Assembly: GCA_934045075.1 (NCBI GenBank)
Contig: OW203725.1
Coordinates: 16,738,269 to 16,802,268 of the forward strand
Reading direction: 5' to 3'
Length of the DNA: 64,000 bases
Origin: Yponomeuta sedellus
Taxonomy: Eukaryota; Arthropoda; Insecta; Lepidoptera; Yponomeutidae
Below are positions 10,323-21,999 of the stretch, in pieces. Numbering within the stretch: the first letter of the stretch is position 1; every line of letters begins with the position of its first letter. The translations under genes were made by a program, and so were the position numbers. A model generated the notes under the pieces. It was not told the origin of the DNA and did not search any database. It was given only the letters and a program-made list of their open reading frames with translations.

Positions 10323-11184
10323 TAGATAACCGATTTTTTTTAGGTGACATAGCGTTTCAGTATAGTTTGCCAATGATTTTGTTAAACTTTTCAGGCGGAC
10401 TACAATGAAGACATGTTCAATGTTTGTTTCATAAGTAATTCATAATTCTGTACAGTTTTTTTTCTGTAACACCGGCAAAGTCGTTCCGTTTCGCGGGAAT
10501 TTCCCTTTGTTCGCTTCTTATTTTTCCCGGCTAAATGAAGTATCTCTAAAAACACTACAATAGCAAAACCTTATTTTCAGGTTACGTTGCCGCCTTCGCC
10601 AGGAGATAATTTGCGAAAAGGTACTTCGTAAGCGACTATTTGTATTCACAGGCTCGCCTACCGGGAACAATGGCGAACGATTCCGCGCCGGCTCCTATGC
10701 AATTACAACATTTTCGATTCCCTCACTGAGATAGGTAACTATTTTCGTAACGATTACGGTTATCCTAAAAGGGGCGAGAAGCAACAAAAGTTAAGCATCG
10801 TTTCCGCTTATTAGACGAAACAAGTAGTTCTTATCGCGTGTTACTGCGCCTTTTATTAGGATTGTAAGGCCATTTGCCCTTAGAGTTAACGTGGGTTTGA
10901 ACTCTAAGATCGCCGGCAGCCGCTTCATTGGGCTCAGACATTCGTCGAATTGAAATACGAGACTGTTGGGAAATTCAATTTATTCAATGTTTTTTCAATG
11001 TTACAGCTAAACTGCACTAACATTGTTTGATTTTAAACTATTCACGACAGCAATGCAGTTATTTTAATTCTACTGAACAGTGGAGAGAATACCTACTGTT
11101 AGAAAAATAGTATTATAATTATGTATGCCGTGTATTAACCATGCATATCTCATGCATAAAAATATTATAAATCATTATATTCTT
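10323..11184. other. Unique region, no gene seen
   Basis: Includes a GC-richer part (about 10470-10730) with no recognisable product. Confidence 0.4.
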
Positions 11185-11276
11185 TTTTTTGTTGCACTAA
11201 CCCGGGCTGAGGCTAATTTTAAAAACGTATTTAGAGTCATGGGCGGAATTTTTTGCCTCTAAATAGGTTTTTATAA
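11185..11276 (-). mobile_element. Family A SINE remnant
   Basis: GTTGCACTAACCCGGGCTGA, then AAAAACGTATTTAGAG, then directly GCCTCTAAATAGGTTTTT. Both ends of the family are present but the tRNA-like modules are deleted. Confidence 0.6.
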
Positions 11277-13770
11277 ATTATATTTAGAGGTATTGGATGC
11301 GCATTAAATGATCCACACGGTTAATAACCTTTGTTGATTTAATCGTTAAATTAATCGCCAAATCGTAACACAACTGAAATTCCTCCCTTACTACACCTTA
11401 ACATCCAATCTAACTGAACCGAAATGATACATGTAAAAGTTTACATATTTAATTGAACCTTGTATGATTTTGTGATGAACTTTGATAAAATAAAGCCGAG
11501 AATTTATAAGATTTGGAACTACATTCAAATCTGAAGAGTCTATAGATCCAAAGCGGGGTGGATAGCAGCGTTTTCTCTCTCTAGTAATGTGCGTTCCCGA
11601 ATAGTTTATAGAGTCGTAACGGTCACGACTAGCTAACATCAAATTTATTTTATATGCAAAAGAAATCTCAGCAGGAGATTTATTGAACTTTTAAAAATAA
11701 AAACATCTCTGCCTCTGTTAACAGGAGTTATTATTGGTCTCAGATATTGCCGTTGTCGACATATTTCGCTAAGACAGAGTACGTCCAACAAAATTTTGCA
11801 AACCTTAGCAGTTCTGTGCCTTATAATTCCTTGTTGCCGTGTTTTAAAACCGAGGTTTTGGTAAGATTCCCATCGAGTCAACTGCTATCGTCTTTCAATT
11901 TTCTGCTGGAATGGCTTTAAAACATGCCACGGCTCATTCTGATTTATTCTCTCTCGTTATAATTGTGCGCCTCGCTGCCGTGGGGCTATTACCCGCTGTT
12001 GCAATTTTCATACAACTGATTCAAACTAAGAGCGGATTTATTCTTCGAAACAATTTGACTATAGTGGTAGATAATTTTCTGCATTACGCCGTGGCGTTTA
12101 TTTTTCGGCTGCACCGTATTTCGCAGTGGCATTGCTTAGTTCGTAGGTAATAAGCTGAAGCTGAAAGGAATAAATATTTTATCGGCTACCTTTTTGGAAT
12201 CGTTTGGCATTGCCGGTACAATTACGAGATAATGATCTATTAAACTTATATAATGATGTCAGGTAATCTTATTTAAAAGGACATATACATTAGGAAAGCC
12301 AGCGAAGGTTGTTAGCGAGCGATTAATAAAATTAAATCGAGCATTGCAGCCGCAAATGTACCCAAAATACTGTAGTCTAGAATTAATTTCGGCTCCAGCA
12401 AACTCTTGACGTGTTAACAGCGCCCGAAGTATGTGAAGGACGTCTTATAATAGCGCTGTGTTTACTACACCTAGCGTGATTCAGCACCGGCTGTTATGCA
12501 AACACGCCGACCGCGTCACTCATCGCTCATCGGTACCATTCCGGGTTATACACCCAACTTATACGGTCGATTTAAAGCAACTAAACTTTACGAGAGTCTA
12601 GAGTGATCGCAAAAACTTTGGCAATCATGTCGGATATCGTTCTGATGGCGCGCCGGCCAAGAGCAGGTACAAACACCTATTTAATGCATCCGAAGTATTC
12701 TCACTCGACGGAATCACGAGCTCCGCGACTCCACAATCAATCGTCAACTTTTATTTGACTTATCTCGAAAGTAAAAAAAAAACAAGTAAACAAACTCAGC
12801 GGATTCGTATTCCGCGAGTCGCTAAGAAGTTTGAAGGTGAGCCGGCTACCGTCTCCCTAATAGAGAAGAAAAATACGTTAATGTACCCTCAGATCCCGAA
12901 GACAAATAAACCGAGGCGGACACGGACGAAATAAAAGCTGGGAGACACAGAGATAAATAACAATGATCCCGGGAGCGGGGGGGCTGAGCCGCCGCTAGTT
13001 ACGCGCTTTCTTACGGCTACATGTCCGTTTATAAACCGCAAAGGGCACCTCAAAGAGGGCCCGCAGCAGAGGGATAACACGGCCCTCCGCTACGCGGGAA
13101 TCTATGCGAGAAAAATAACGATGTTGCCCGTAACACGCCATCTAGTTTACATAAAAATGGGCATCGCAATCGCCTGTGCTTGCCCAGGTAAGCCTCGAAA
13201 CACGAAACTATCTGTCTAGCTAATAGCTTCGGTCATAAATTCATAACATTTAAAACGACGAAAAGCTGTGTTACTTTGTTTAACACGCGGCCGGAAGGCG
13301 AAAAAGAAAACGTTTGGAAATTTTCGGTCCCTTTTCCGTTTCGACGAGTTTCGCAAAGCGGAATCCGCAAAATCTTATTGTCCGTGTCAAGACGACGGCT
13401 TGTCATAATCTTCTTTCACAAAACAATGTCCGTTTTAATTGAAATACTTTAAAATAATAAAAGCTCGAATAAAAGCGGAAAGGATTGAAGCCATTTTTCC
13501 TAACGTTTATTGTTATAGCAGGGAGATATCCGGCTATGAGATGCTTTCGTTTGTTTAATTTTTTCTTAACTTGTCTTAACTACTTACATAACGTAGATAA
13601 ACTCGCGCCTGTATATATAATTTGTCTATATATTCAAACTAAAATTTTACATCCGGTCACAGGTAAGGTTTTCGAATTTTTTATCTACCTACGATTATAG
13701 TCTTGAACACAGTGCTGAAGATATACAGGTGTAATATAGAACTTAGGGGGTTATAATACACATCAATATA
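11277..13770. other. Long unique region, no gene accepted
   Basis: About 2.5 kb without recognisable repeats. Open frames of 63-83 codons occur on both strands with no domain signal. The part 12400-13450 is GC-richer and could hold conserved non-coding sequence; cross-species alignment would be needed. Confidence 0.4.
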
Positions 13771-13864
13771 ATACCGACCTGGACTTGGCCCCTGTAGAGT
13801 ATGGCCTAACGTTCCTTGCAGGAAGAGACCCGTGCCCCAGTGGTGGGGACATACAAGGGTTGAT
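13771..13864 (+). mobile_element. 5S-type SINE 3' end (family E)
   Basis: Only the tail remains: GACTTGGCCCCTGTAGAG, TTCCTTGCAGGAAGAG and CAGTGGTGGGGACATACAAG. Confidence 0.55.
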
Positions 13865-13932
13865 ACCGAATAATCATCAGCCATATTTAACATGTTTATA
13901 ATGAAATGTTTCTATGGACTTGTTGTTTATGG

Positions 13933-13958
13933 AACCTCTGTTTAGCTAAACAGAGGTT
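13933..13958. repeat. Perfect 26-bp palindrome
   Basis: Centred on TTTAGCTAAA, with CCTCTG on the left and CAGAGG on the right; every base pairs with its mirror. Confidence 0.9.
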
Positions 13959-13983
13959 TATAAAGGAATATAGTATAAAAATG

Positions 13984-14020
13984 AATGTAGTATAAAACAG
14001 ACCCTGTTTTATACTACATT
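13984..14020. repeat. Perfect 17-bp-stem hairpin
   Basis: AATGTAGTATAAAACAG (13984-14000) and its exact inverse (14004-14020) are separated by ACC. It lies only 25 bp after the palindrome at 13933. Confidence 0.9.
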
Positions 14021-14275
14021 ATTTTTTTGTTAAAAACATAGATTTAAATTATTTAGAATACTCAATACATTGAATCAGCTGTTTCATAAGTTCGCTGAAA
14101 CAAGTATCAAATTTTAGTACGGGACCGCTGATATTTATTCGCGAGTTCTAAGGTGTTCTCGCAATAAAATTGTTAGTTCATAGAGTTATACCAGTGCTTT
14201 CTCCAACACTCCTTGTGTAAAAAACACAATTGAGCCAAAATGTAATTTACGAAATATTGTTTGCATAATAATATT

Positions 14276-14666
14276 GGCCTTTTTGCATCTACTTAATGAG
14301 ATGATTTATACAGCGTCCAGTGGCATTTTCACTCACACTAGATGGGTGAAGGGTCCACTCCGACGCTGTAGTGCCTGGGACATGGTTTTTATGATGGTGC
14401 AGGCTTGCCCAGCACTTATACCATCCTGACAGCTTAATCGGCCTAGCCCACAGGAAAGACTAGTCAATACGTGCGGAGCCAACCAAGCCGCGGGTTTCCT
14501 CACGATGTTTTCCTTCACGGTTAGCGTGTGGTATTGCGACTACAAATTCGCAAATGTACGTAACTTTGAAATTAAACAAAGTCATTGGTACATGCCCGCA
14601 CTCAGGATCGAACCTGGGGCTCTCGCTTGCGAGTCCATGGTCCTACCCACTGAGCTACCACCGCTT
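14276..14666 (-). mobile_element. Complete tRNA-type SINE with D-type tail
   Basis: On the minus strand: a tRNA-like head (GGTGGTAGCTCAGTGGGTAG and the B-box GGTTCGATCC) near 14595-14666, then CATGTACCAATGACTTTG, the central block GTGAAGGAAAACATCGTGAG, and the D tail (GCTGTCAGGATGGTATAAGT, then CTACAGCGTCGGAGTGG) ending GATGCAAAAAGGCC. This copy links head and tail, so the isolated tails at 16340 and 21840 belong to the same family. The head and central block match family B, with a different tail. Confidence 0.7.
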
Positions 14667-15235
14667 TTGTTTACATAAACTACAAACTAAAACATTAATA
14701 ACTAACAAGTTTCTTAAGAGCTTTGCCAAGCCTAACATAGTGGCCTTCTTGCAAAGTCATGTACAACATATTTTATGTTTTTTTTTCTTGGTTATAAAGC
14801 AAAGTACACACAACACATGTGTCTAGCCCGGCGACCACAGACTATAGAGCTATCAGACCGCAGTATCGCTACTCTACTGATATTACAGCCCCGCCCCCCG
14901 TCGACGCCAGCGCGTCGCGCCTTCACCCCCTCTGTGGCCCGCCGCCGACGCTCTTCTACCCCATCGTTACGGATTGGGAACTTTTCAGAAGGTTCACTTC
15001 GTCTTGGAACATTCTATAGCCTACAAGACTTGACTTGCCCGCCAAACTGCGCCCGTTGAGCAATATCCGGAAAACATTATGCTAGTCTAAAAGGAGGTAT
15101 CCACGATCAATGTGTCTGTATTCGTCTATTGCTGGCCACTCACCAAGGTGCGCCGGTTATTGCCCTTCTTGGCCATAGTTAGTTAGTTAGACCTGAGATT
15201 TACGCACTTAGCCTTATAGTTGGGCCATTGTACGT
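14667..15235. other. No recognised gene; GC-rich core
   Basis: Region 14820-15060 is GC-rich and open in two plus-strand frames, but I see no domain and the reading breaks soon after. It may be a decayed retroposon. Confidence 0.3.
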
Positions 15236-15438
15236 AGCAAGCGCTGAGGTACGCTAACACCTCAGACACTAGGGTTTCCTTACGATGTTTTCCTTCACCG
15301 TCAGCGAGTAGTATTGCTACTATAATTTCACAAATATACATAACTTAGAAAAACAAAGTCATTGGTACGTGCCGGGGTTCGAACCCACGACCTCCCGATT
15401 GAGAAGCCGGCGTTCTACACCGCTCCGCTACCACCGCT
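15236..15438 (-). mobile_element. tRNA-type SINE (family B) 5' half
   Basis: Minus strand: tRNA-like head with GGTTCGAACCC read backwards at 15379, then ACGTACCAATGACTTTG, GTGAAGGAAAACATCGTAAG and CCTAGTGTCTGAGGTGTTAG. It ends before the tail. Confidence 0.65.
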
Positions 15439-16091
15439 CTAGGCCTTGGCCATGTTCATGTAACCGCTACCAGCAACGAACTGGTTAGTGTTCTGCGCTG
15501 AAAACCTTTGTAACCCAACGGCTTTTGACTCTTCGGCAGGTGTTACCTCCACAGCCTCTTCCACTTGCTAATAGGCTATGCAATCACCTTAGTTCTTTGG
15601 TAAATCGTCTCATTTCCGATGCGATAGATCAAAGATCAAAAGTTAGAGAAAAGTTTATTTGTCTTCAAACATAGTAAAGTACAATAATTGCTTATACTCC
15701 TAAGCAATAACAATATTTAAATAAGCAATATAATGGAACCTATTTTCGTACTATGATTATAATAACTGAGTAGAAAGAACTCATTGACATGAACGAAAAT
15801 CAAATAGGTAGGTATACGGGTAATGTGGTAGATCTCAGATTGAGGTAAAAAGTTTTTCAAGTTCATCTGAGGTGTAGTCTAAATCAGCAGTTCTCAAATA
15901 ATGTCTGAGATCAGATACCACTGCCACTGCGTAAAGTCTGTAATTTATGTCACAGTATGTACTCAATCTACATAGGTGACGAAAGAGATTAAACATGGAT
16001 GTATTATTTGAACGAGAGGTAAATAGGAAAATGGATAGCTGCAATGATTAATCCATTTCTTTAGGTGACCGAGTTACGTCTAAAACTACTG
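15439..16091. other. Unique DNA, no gene seen
   Basis: AT-rich from 15640 onward; nothing recognisable. Confidence 0.4.
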
Positions 16092-16099
16092 AATTGATT

Positions 16100-16290
16100 A
16101 TATTATTTTTATTTTTAATGCACTAACCCATGCTAAGTACGTAATACAGAGAATATTGTAAAGAGATTCGAAATTTCACTGATGCCGGTGAGTCGCCCAT
16201 TCGCTCAGATGGAAAGAGCGCTGGCACGGATAGGTAGAGGTCGCGGGTTCTAATCCCGGCATGGGTGGAATTTTTAGCCTCTAAATAGTT
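16100..16290 (-). mobile_element. Family A SINE, internally deleted
   Basis: Flanked by AATTGATT (16092-16099 and 16291-16298). The antisense 3' tail (ATTTTTAATGCACTAACCC) is on the left. A deletion then joins it to the head (ACGTAATACAGAGAATATTG) and one tRNA-like module (16196-16268). The right edge GCCTCTAAATAG is the usual 5' boundary, slightly shortened. Confidence 0.75.
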
Positions 16291-16339
16291 AATTGATTTT
16301 CCTAACTCCTCAGTCTTGGTCAATCAATATATATATATT

Positions 16340-16496
16340 GGCCTTTTGCATCTACGTAATGAGATGATTTATACAGCGTCCACCGGTATCTTCACTCACA
16401 CTAGATGGGTGAAGGGACCACTCCGACGCTGTAGTACTTAGGACATGGTTTTATAGATGGTGTAGGCTTGCCCAGCACCTAGACCATCCTGACAGC
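16340..16496 (-). mobile_element. SINE tail of D type
   Basis: Matches the 3' half of the SINE at 14276-14430: GCCTTTTGCATCTACGTAAT, CACTCCGACGCTGTAGT and TAGACCATCCTGACAGC. Confidence 0.6.
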
Positions 16497-16634
16497 AATC
16501 AAATTAATAAAATGGTCAATCAATACTTTATTGCAATGAGAAGTGCTATTTGTCACAGCGATTTTTTTTTAGTTCGAGAGCAAGGGCTTTAAAATTCACC
16601 TTGGCTAATTGCATTTGTCAATCGATATTTGTAT

Positions 16635-17193
16635 AAAAACCTATTTAGCTATTTATCTCCAACTCTTTCTCTGTCCGAGCTGCGCAACTTTGGAACAAGC
16701 TTCCTAACTACATTCAAGAGAGTCCATCCTTATATACTTTCAAGAAGAGGTTAAAAGAGCACTACCTTTCTAACATCACATAGTTAATAGGTTTATGTAT
16801 AAGTATATATTTATATGTAAGTGTATTATCGTATTATTACTTATTTATATAGTTATAAATATTTCTCCCTTCCTCCCGCTATCTTAATTTAAACACCCAA
16901 TGCTAAAGTTGGCTGGAAGAGATCTCTGTTAGAGATATGTTCGCCTTTGAAACAAATTTTATGTAATGTTATTTCGTTTTTACTGTTTGCAATAAAGAAT
17001 ATATTATATTTAGAGGCTAAAAATTCCATCCATGCCGGAACTCGAACCCGCGACCTCTGGCTAACCGTGCCAGCGCTCTCCCAACTGAGCTAATGGGCGA
17101 CTTACCGGCATCAGTGAAACTTCGAACCTCTTTGCAATTCTCTCTGTATTACGTACAGGCAGCAACATCTGGCTGGAGTAATTTGAAATACTA
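16635..17193. mobile_element. Family A SINE split by a LINE end
   Basis: Flanked by an exact ATATTTGTAT duplication (16625-16634 and 17194-17203). The left edge AAAAACCTATTTAG is the shared boundary. After a 358-bp insertion the element resumes with ATTTAGAGGCTAAAAATTCC, an antisense tRNA-like module (17031-17101) and the antisense head ending in AACATCTGGCTGGAG. The 3' A-rich tail is absent. Confidence 0.75.
16649..17006 (+). mobile_element. LINE 3' end (Jockey/CR1-like), 5'-truncated
   Basis: Inserted in the SINE with a TATTTAG duplication (16642-16648 and 17007-17013). It starts with the last 44 codons of a reverse-transcriptase ORF (16649-16783), including SFSVRAAQLWNKLPNYIQ and FKKRLKEHYL, then stop. 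A 3' untranslated region follows with GAGATCTCTGTTAGAGATAT and a terminal AATAAAG. The C-terminal pattern VRAAQLWNxLP...FKKxLKxHYL is typical of insect CR1/Jockey-group LINEs. Dead on arrival. Confidence 0.75.
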
Positions 17194-17224
17194 ATATTTG
17201 TATATTAAATAATAATTGTTTTTT

Positions 17225-17640
17225 ATATTGTTTATCATCCTCATCTTCAGCCATTCGACGCCTACTGCAGATCTCCCTCATGGTTTTCCAAGCTTCCCAG
17301 TTTTTTTATCTTCTTCTTCTTCTACAGGCTATATTAGTCCACTGCTGGACATAGCCCTCCCCTAATGAGCGCCATAGCGCAAGATTATGCCATCATCCCC
17401 ACGCTGGGCGTGCGGGTTGGGGATCGCAGTTTGGTGGAATTGTACTGCAGGGGGCGCTGCTGCCCACTCCCCGGTTTGTGTCCTTAGTTGCCTTTTAGGA
17501 CACCCGCGGGATGAATTTGGGTTGGTGCTCTAGGCCGACACCACACAGCAAGTTTCTTTCTAACTTGTTCGTGTCTTCTTGGTCGGTACGCTCTTGACAG
17601 AGCGGTCGTGATCCTCATGAAGATGCTTTATTGTAGGCTG
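17225..17640 (-). mobile_element. LINE 3' region with (GAA)n tail
   Basis: Minus-strand sense: the 3' end reads AGTGGACTAATATAGCCTGT then GAAGAAGAAGA. The upstream block GGGGAGGGCTATGTCCAGCA recurs at 48.2 kb and 50.2 kb, where it also ends in GAA repeats. No open frame survives in this piece. Confidence 0.55.
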
Positions 17641-19419
17641 ATTTCTTAAGTAGAAAAACCCCTTTAAAATATTTCGTACAATTTATAGCACGTTGTATTT
17701 AAGAACCGTCTAAGGTAAAGCACTACTCCGTCCGTCTGCGACTCGCTAGTCTGTCTCGTCGGCTAGTTTCGACCACCGCACTATGTTTCACAACTCGAAA
17801 TATGAGTTACTAGATTTACTTAAGTGATTAGCAATTTAATTAATTATCTTTGTTGGGAAGTTGGTCTATTAAACTTACGCGATTTGCTAGATGGCTTCAA
17901 GGCTAAAGTTGGAGCCAACTATGAAGTTTAATAGGTTGTTTGGAAGTTAAAGAAAATGCAGAAATAATGGATTTAAGTTTTGGGACACATTTACATCTAC
18001 AGATATAACATTGCGTTTACGACGATATTTTGCTAATTTTGATAAACTTAAAAACCTATTTAGAGGCTAAAAACTTATCAAGAAGGACACCTGATAAAGT
18101 TTTGGAATACATATATTATAAAATCTGGCACTGGTATTGCTACCTGCCCTGTTCTTGAACAACATAGACGAGCACGAGACCGATAGTTTTTTTTTTATGA
18201 CTTAATTTTTTTAAAACAATACCTAAAAGTCAATTACTGAGCCCAGATCATCGCCGCCTCTGGGGAGGGTCCCCAGCATAATTAGGTCCCAGCGAATTTT
18301 AAATTTATAGGTCATATTCCTTTTAATTTTTTCTGCGTTTTTAGTGCCTTACAGTGTACAGAATTCGGTTTTACGAGTTACCTTACCTAGCTTTACGTCA
18401 ATTAGAATTCCATAAAATATGCACTCATTTTTCATGTGCACTCCTATTCGAAAAATAACGAAAGAAACACAAGTGGTTCACGTTAACCAAATATGGTTTC
18501 GCTGAAAGGCAACCCTCTGAAATTCATGTTTCTCGTAAAGGCTTGCCTACATAAAATTTTACAACTAAGTTTGCTCAGCCACGTTGCTTACATATCTTTC
18601 TTTCTGCTCCCCCGTTCCCATTCAAATTCGCAAAGCGGATGGTAAATATTTTGTTTTGTTAATATTGCATCAGGCGTTGTAATGTCACAATCGCGTACAA
18701 TATGGGGTAGAGCGCGAGCTTCCGCGCCTATGGCTGCCACGCAGCTGCGTCACCAGTATACCAAGACCTCTCCACCCCCGCAGATAACATCGCAGGTCAG
18801 ACCTAAAAGGGCACCTAATCCGAACCTCAAAGATCACCGCCTCTGGATGGGCTGTAATAGCGAAAGCGTGTCCCATAAAGTAAATTCTATGTTTTGTACA
18901 TCTGGTTTGTTTCATTACGCACCACGCCTCCGCATTATTTCAGTGTTATTTTATTTATATTAACGCAATATTACGCTTAATATATTGTAGCTTTGGGAAA
19001 TAAACAGCCGAAAGACCTACGTGCAAATGTGTATTGTATTGTAACACCATTGTGAAATCGGAGCAGCTTTTCACGATGTTTGCGAAAAAGCGCTGTCCAC
19101 TATTATTTTATTTCGGCAAGTATAATTTACAAGTAGTTTTACAGACAAAATTATAAGGTACAGAGTAAATGATAACCTGAAAACAAGCAACCATTCCTCA
19201 GCAACTAATAGTTTAAAATTTTAGCTTCATTTCTCATACCATAGTAAAACTTGACGCGGTCAATTCGTATAAATAAAGACAAATTAGTTTTGCGTCTTGG
19301 AAGTAGTGAAATTATGCATACCGAAGTAACGGTTTTCAGGTTGTTTTGATGACCTTTATTTTCATAGCTTGATGGGTTTTTAAGTTACAATATAAATAAA
19401 TAACTTCCGCACAACACAA
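17641..19419. other. Unique DNA with one family A scrap
   Basis: A 27-bp family A end (AAAAACCTATTTAGAGG) lies at 18050-18076. The rest, including a GC-richer part at 18230-18280 and 18690-18860, shows no gene I can support. Confidence 0.4.
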
Positions 19420-19597
19420 TAATCAGTTGTCCAGGTCCCTAACTAGGATATCTAGGGTAAGGACATCACAAACATGGATAAACACCCATACTGAGGCCAT
19501 TAGTACAAATGCACGGCGGACCCCAGTGGGAATCGAACCCAGCACCTCCGGTATGGCAAACAGACGTGATACCGCTAGGCCAACGACGTTGTATAAC
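19420..19597 (-). mobile_element. tRNA-type SINE (family C)
   Basis: Minus strand: head GGCCTAGCGGTATCACGTCT, B-box GGTTCGATTCCC, then CCACTGGGGTCCGCCGTGC and a body with GGGTGTTTATCCATGTTTG and CAGGTCC. Length suggests most of the SINE is present. Confidence 0.65.
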
Positions 19598-20158
19598 CTT
19601 ATTAGCTTTTTCTTCTTCTTTGTCGTATCCTCAAGGCTGAGAGATTTGACTGTGGGGCAGCTTGCGCCACCAGCTCTCTCCATTCGTTCCGATTATGCGC
19701 CAGATGTATGGCTGCTTGTAAGTTCCCTCCCAAATGAATCGAGGTCCTTATTAGCTTAGAGGATCTTGATTTACTTTAAGCACAAGGGAGTATAATGAAA
19801 AACCAATCATAGCGGACAGAAGTCAAATACATATACATACAAAACCTCACGCCTGTATCTCAGAGGGGTAGGCACTGACCTGGGACTGCCACTTGCAACC
19901 ACTTGCCACGGCGGACCCCAGTGGGAATCGAACCCAGGACCTCCGGTATGGCAAACAGAAGTGATACAGCTAGGCCAACGAGGCGGATTAACCTTATTAG
20001 CTTTTTCTTCTTCTTTGTCGTATCCTCACAAGGGAGGATACACAAGGAACACAAGGGAGTATATGAAAAACCAATCATAGCGGACAGAAGTCAAATACAC
20101 ATACATACAAAACCTCACGCCTGTATCTCAGAGGGGTAGACCTGGGACTGCCACTTGC
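19590..20158 (-). repeat. Locally duplicated SINE C and LINE tail cluster
   Basis: The block AACCTTATTAGCTTTTTCTT through GTCGTATCCTCA occurs at 19591 and again at 19992. The block CACAAGGGAGTATA through CAGAGGGGTAG occurs at 19777 and at 20047. A second family C head lies at 19908-19985. The order suggests unequal exchange between neighbouring copies. A related block (CTCACGCCTGCATCCCAGAG) flanks the errantivirus at 40.27 kb. Confidence 0.55.
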
Positions 20159-20425
20159 CTGACACACCACCTTCGCTTCATCAACCTTCATAAGTCGTTG
20201 CTTGCACGCACGCCGGCTCCGGGTACATTTTATCTTCCCCTTTGCTAATACATCCCCTATTTGGTCCATGTATGTCCTGGAACGTCCCTTACCAGCCCTT
20301 CCACTCACATTCACAATATATATTTGGTTCGTCAATCTTTCTTCCATCTTCCTGTCCACATGTCCAAACCAACGCAACATTCCTGTCTCAAATCTAGTCA
20401 CTGCATCCTTTTTCAGTACACAAGT
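20159..20425 (-). pseudogene. C-terminal end of a LINE ORF2
   Basis: About 89 codons on the minus strand, including LKKDAVTRFETGMLRWFGHV, RLTNQIYIVNVSG, RTYMDQIGDVLAKGK and RACKQRLMKVDEAKVVCQ. This is the characteristic tail that follows the reverse-transcriptase domain in several lepidopteran non-LTR elements. The endonuclease and the catalytic reverse-transcriptase core (FADD-type motif) are missing, so it is a 5'-truncated, inactive insertion. The adjacent duplicated block to its left on the plus strand probably represents its 3' untranslated region. Confidence 0.7.
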
Positions 20426-20440
20426 TTCTCTAATCAGAAG

Positions 20441-21839
20441 TAAAATAATACGGAAAGTGTCACAAATTTTTATTGCTGTGAAATAAAATTGTACTCGTAT
20501 CAACCTAATTCTCAAATATCAGAAAACCAAATTGACGCCAATACCTGAAGACAAAACTAATTTATCAACGGTATTATTTATAAAAACACAACGCTATCGC
20601 TTTATTTAATCTGTCATTACGTCTTTTCCTCGTGAAATCCCCATGGACTATTTCAGTGAGCGTTATTGGAGTGTTTTGAGGAATTGTGTTTTTATAAAAA
20701 CAAGACCGTTAGTTTTTTTATCGAATTCTGAACGTTTTTTAAGTAGGTTGTACCTGCAAAAAATAATAATATTATTGATCAGAAAACTCAAATATTGATA
20801 CAAGGTGCCATTCGCAGTTAGTGACGTCAGTATGCGCCCAATGTACAGAGTTTTTGTACCAAATGACTAGAGCAACTTTCAAATAACAAGTTAGTTTAAA
20901 TAAGTATTAGTTGTAGACAAAAATCTATGTCATTGTTAATTAGTTATCTTTCTAAATGGCCTCTCGTATGAAAGAAAAAAAAAACTTTCTCGTCTAAAAC
21001 TCATTTTTTTCTGCTTTATCGCAGTCATGCTCCGTGAAGTTAGCAAAGGGTAATCTCAAGCATTTTAGATAGACAGATATATAAACCATTTATCCACATA
21101 AGATACACACACATGTATACAAAGCGAAGCCATAGTTGCAACACGAAGAGAGCATAAACAAAATAGTAGCATACATGAAACATGAAAAGCGACACACAGA
21201 AAATTAGACATACAAGTTACGGCAATGTACTTAGACCTAGATTATGCTAATGCATTGAGGTACAATGACAACTTCATGAACATGGCGATTTAATTTCGTT
21301 GCTGCTTTAAGTCTACGACCGCAAATACCTCGAACCTTCTAGGCATCAATAGTGTGAAAAAATACCCCATGCGACCCGATCATGTAACTGTTAACGCACT
21401 AACACAATCCAGGCCCTGGACAATGTACCTACTGGACTAAGAGTGACCAACATTTTCTACGACAACTGTCAACAGCCATCGAGCCACATTAAATCAGGCG
21501 GTAAAATTTCAATGTTTCGCTCGTTATCATCGTAAATCCCTAGCACCGTTCATCTCAGAAGTTATTTGTCAGAAAACAAACAAGTTGTGAAACGGAAACA
21601 ATAGACCACCGTTGTTCGTCTCCCGGTCGGGGACGTCTGCCCTGCCGGAAAATCTCTTAGACTAAGCCAAATGCCAGGACAATGATTACATTACCTTTCG
21701 TAAATGTTTGACGACCAGCATAAACTTCCAGCAATAAATGTTCTTTGAACGCCTTCAAATTTGGTTCACGTTAGAATCAATATTGTTTTAATTGTTGTGT
21801 ATTGACTTGTCTTTCCTAATAAAATAAATTAAATGGGCG
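20441..21839. other. Unique region, no gene seen
   Basis: No recognisable repeat or open frame. 21250-21680 is GC-richer. Confidence 0.4.
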
Positions 21840-21996
21840 AGGCCGACTAAGCTTTCAGGAGGGTATAGGTGCTGGGGAAGTCTATACCATCTGAAAAAAC
21901 CACATGCCCTGCAGTCTCCGAGTAGTGTGAATGAGGTGCCACTGGGCCCTGTAGAAATCATTTCATTACGTAGTACCTAGATGCAAAGGTCGCAGT
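21840..21996 (+). mobile_element. SINE tail of D type
   Basis: Sense copy: GAGGCCGACTAAGC, GGTATAGGTGCTGGG, GAGTAGTGTGAATG and GTAGTACCTAGATGCAAAGG. It matches the reverse of 14276-14430. Confidence 0.55.
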
Positions 21997-21999
21997 TTT

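Noticed and set aside
14775..15059. Pro/Arg-rich 94-codon frame
   Set aside because: Two overlapping frames are open across the same GC-rich block and neither has a domain.
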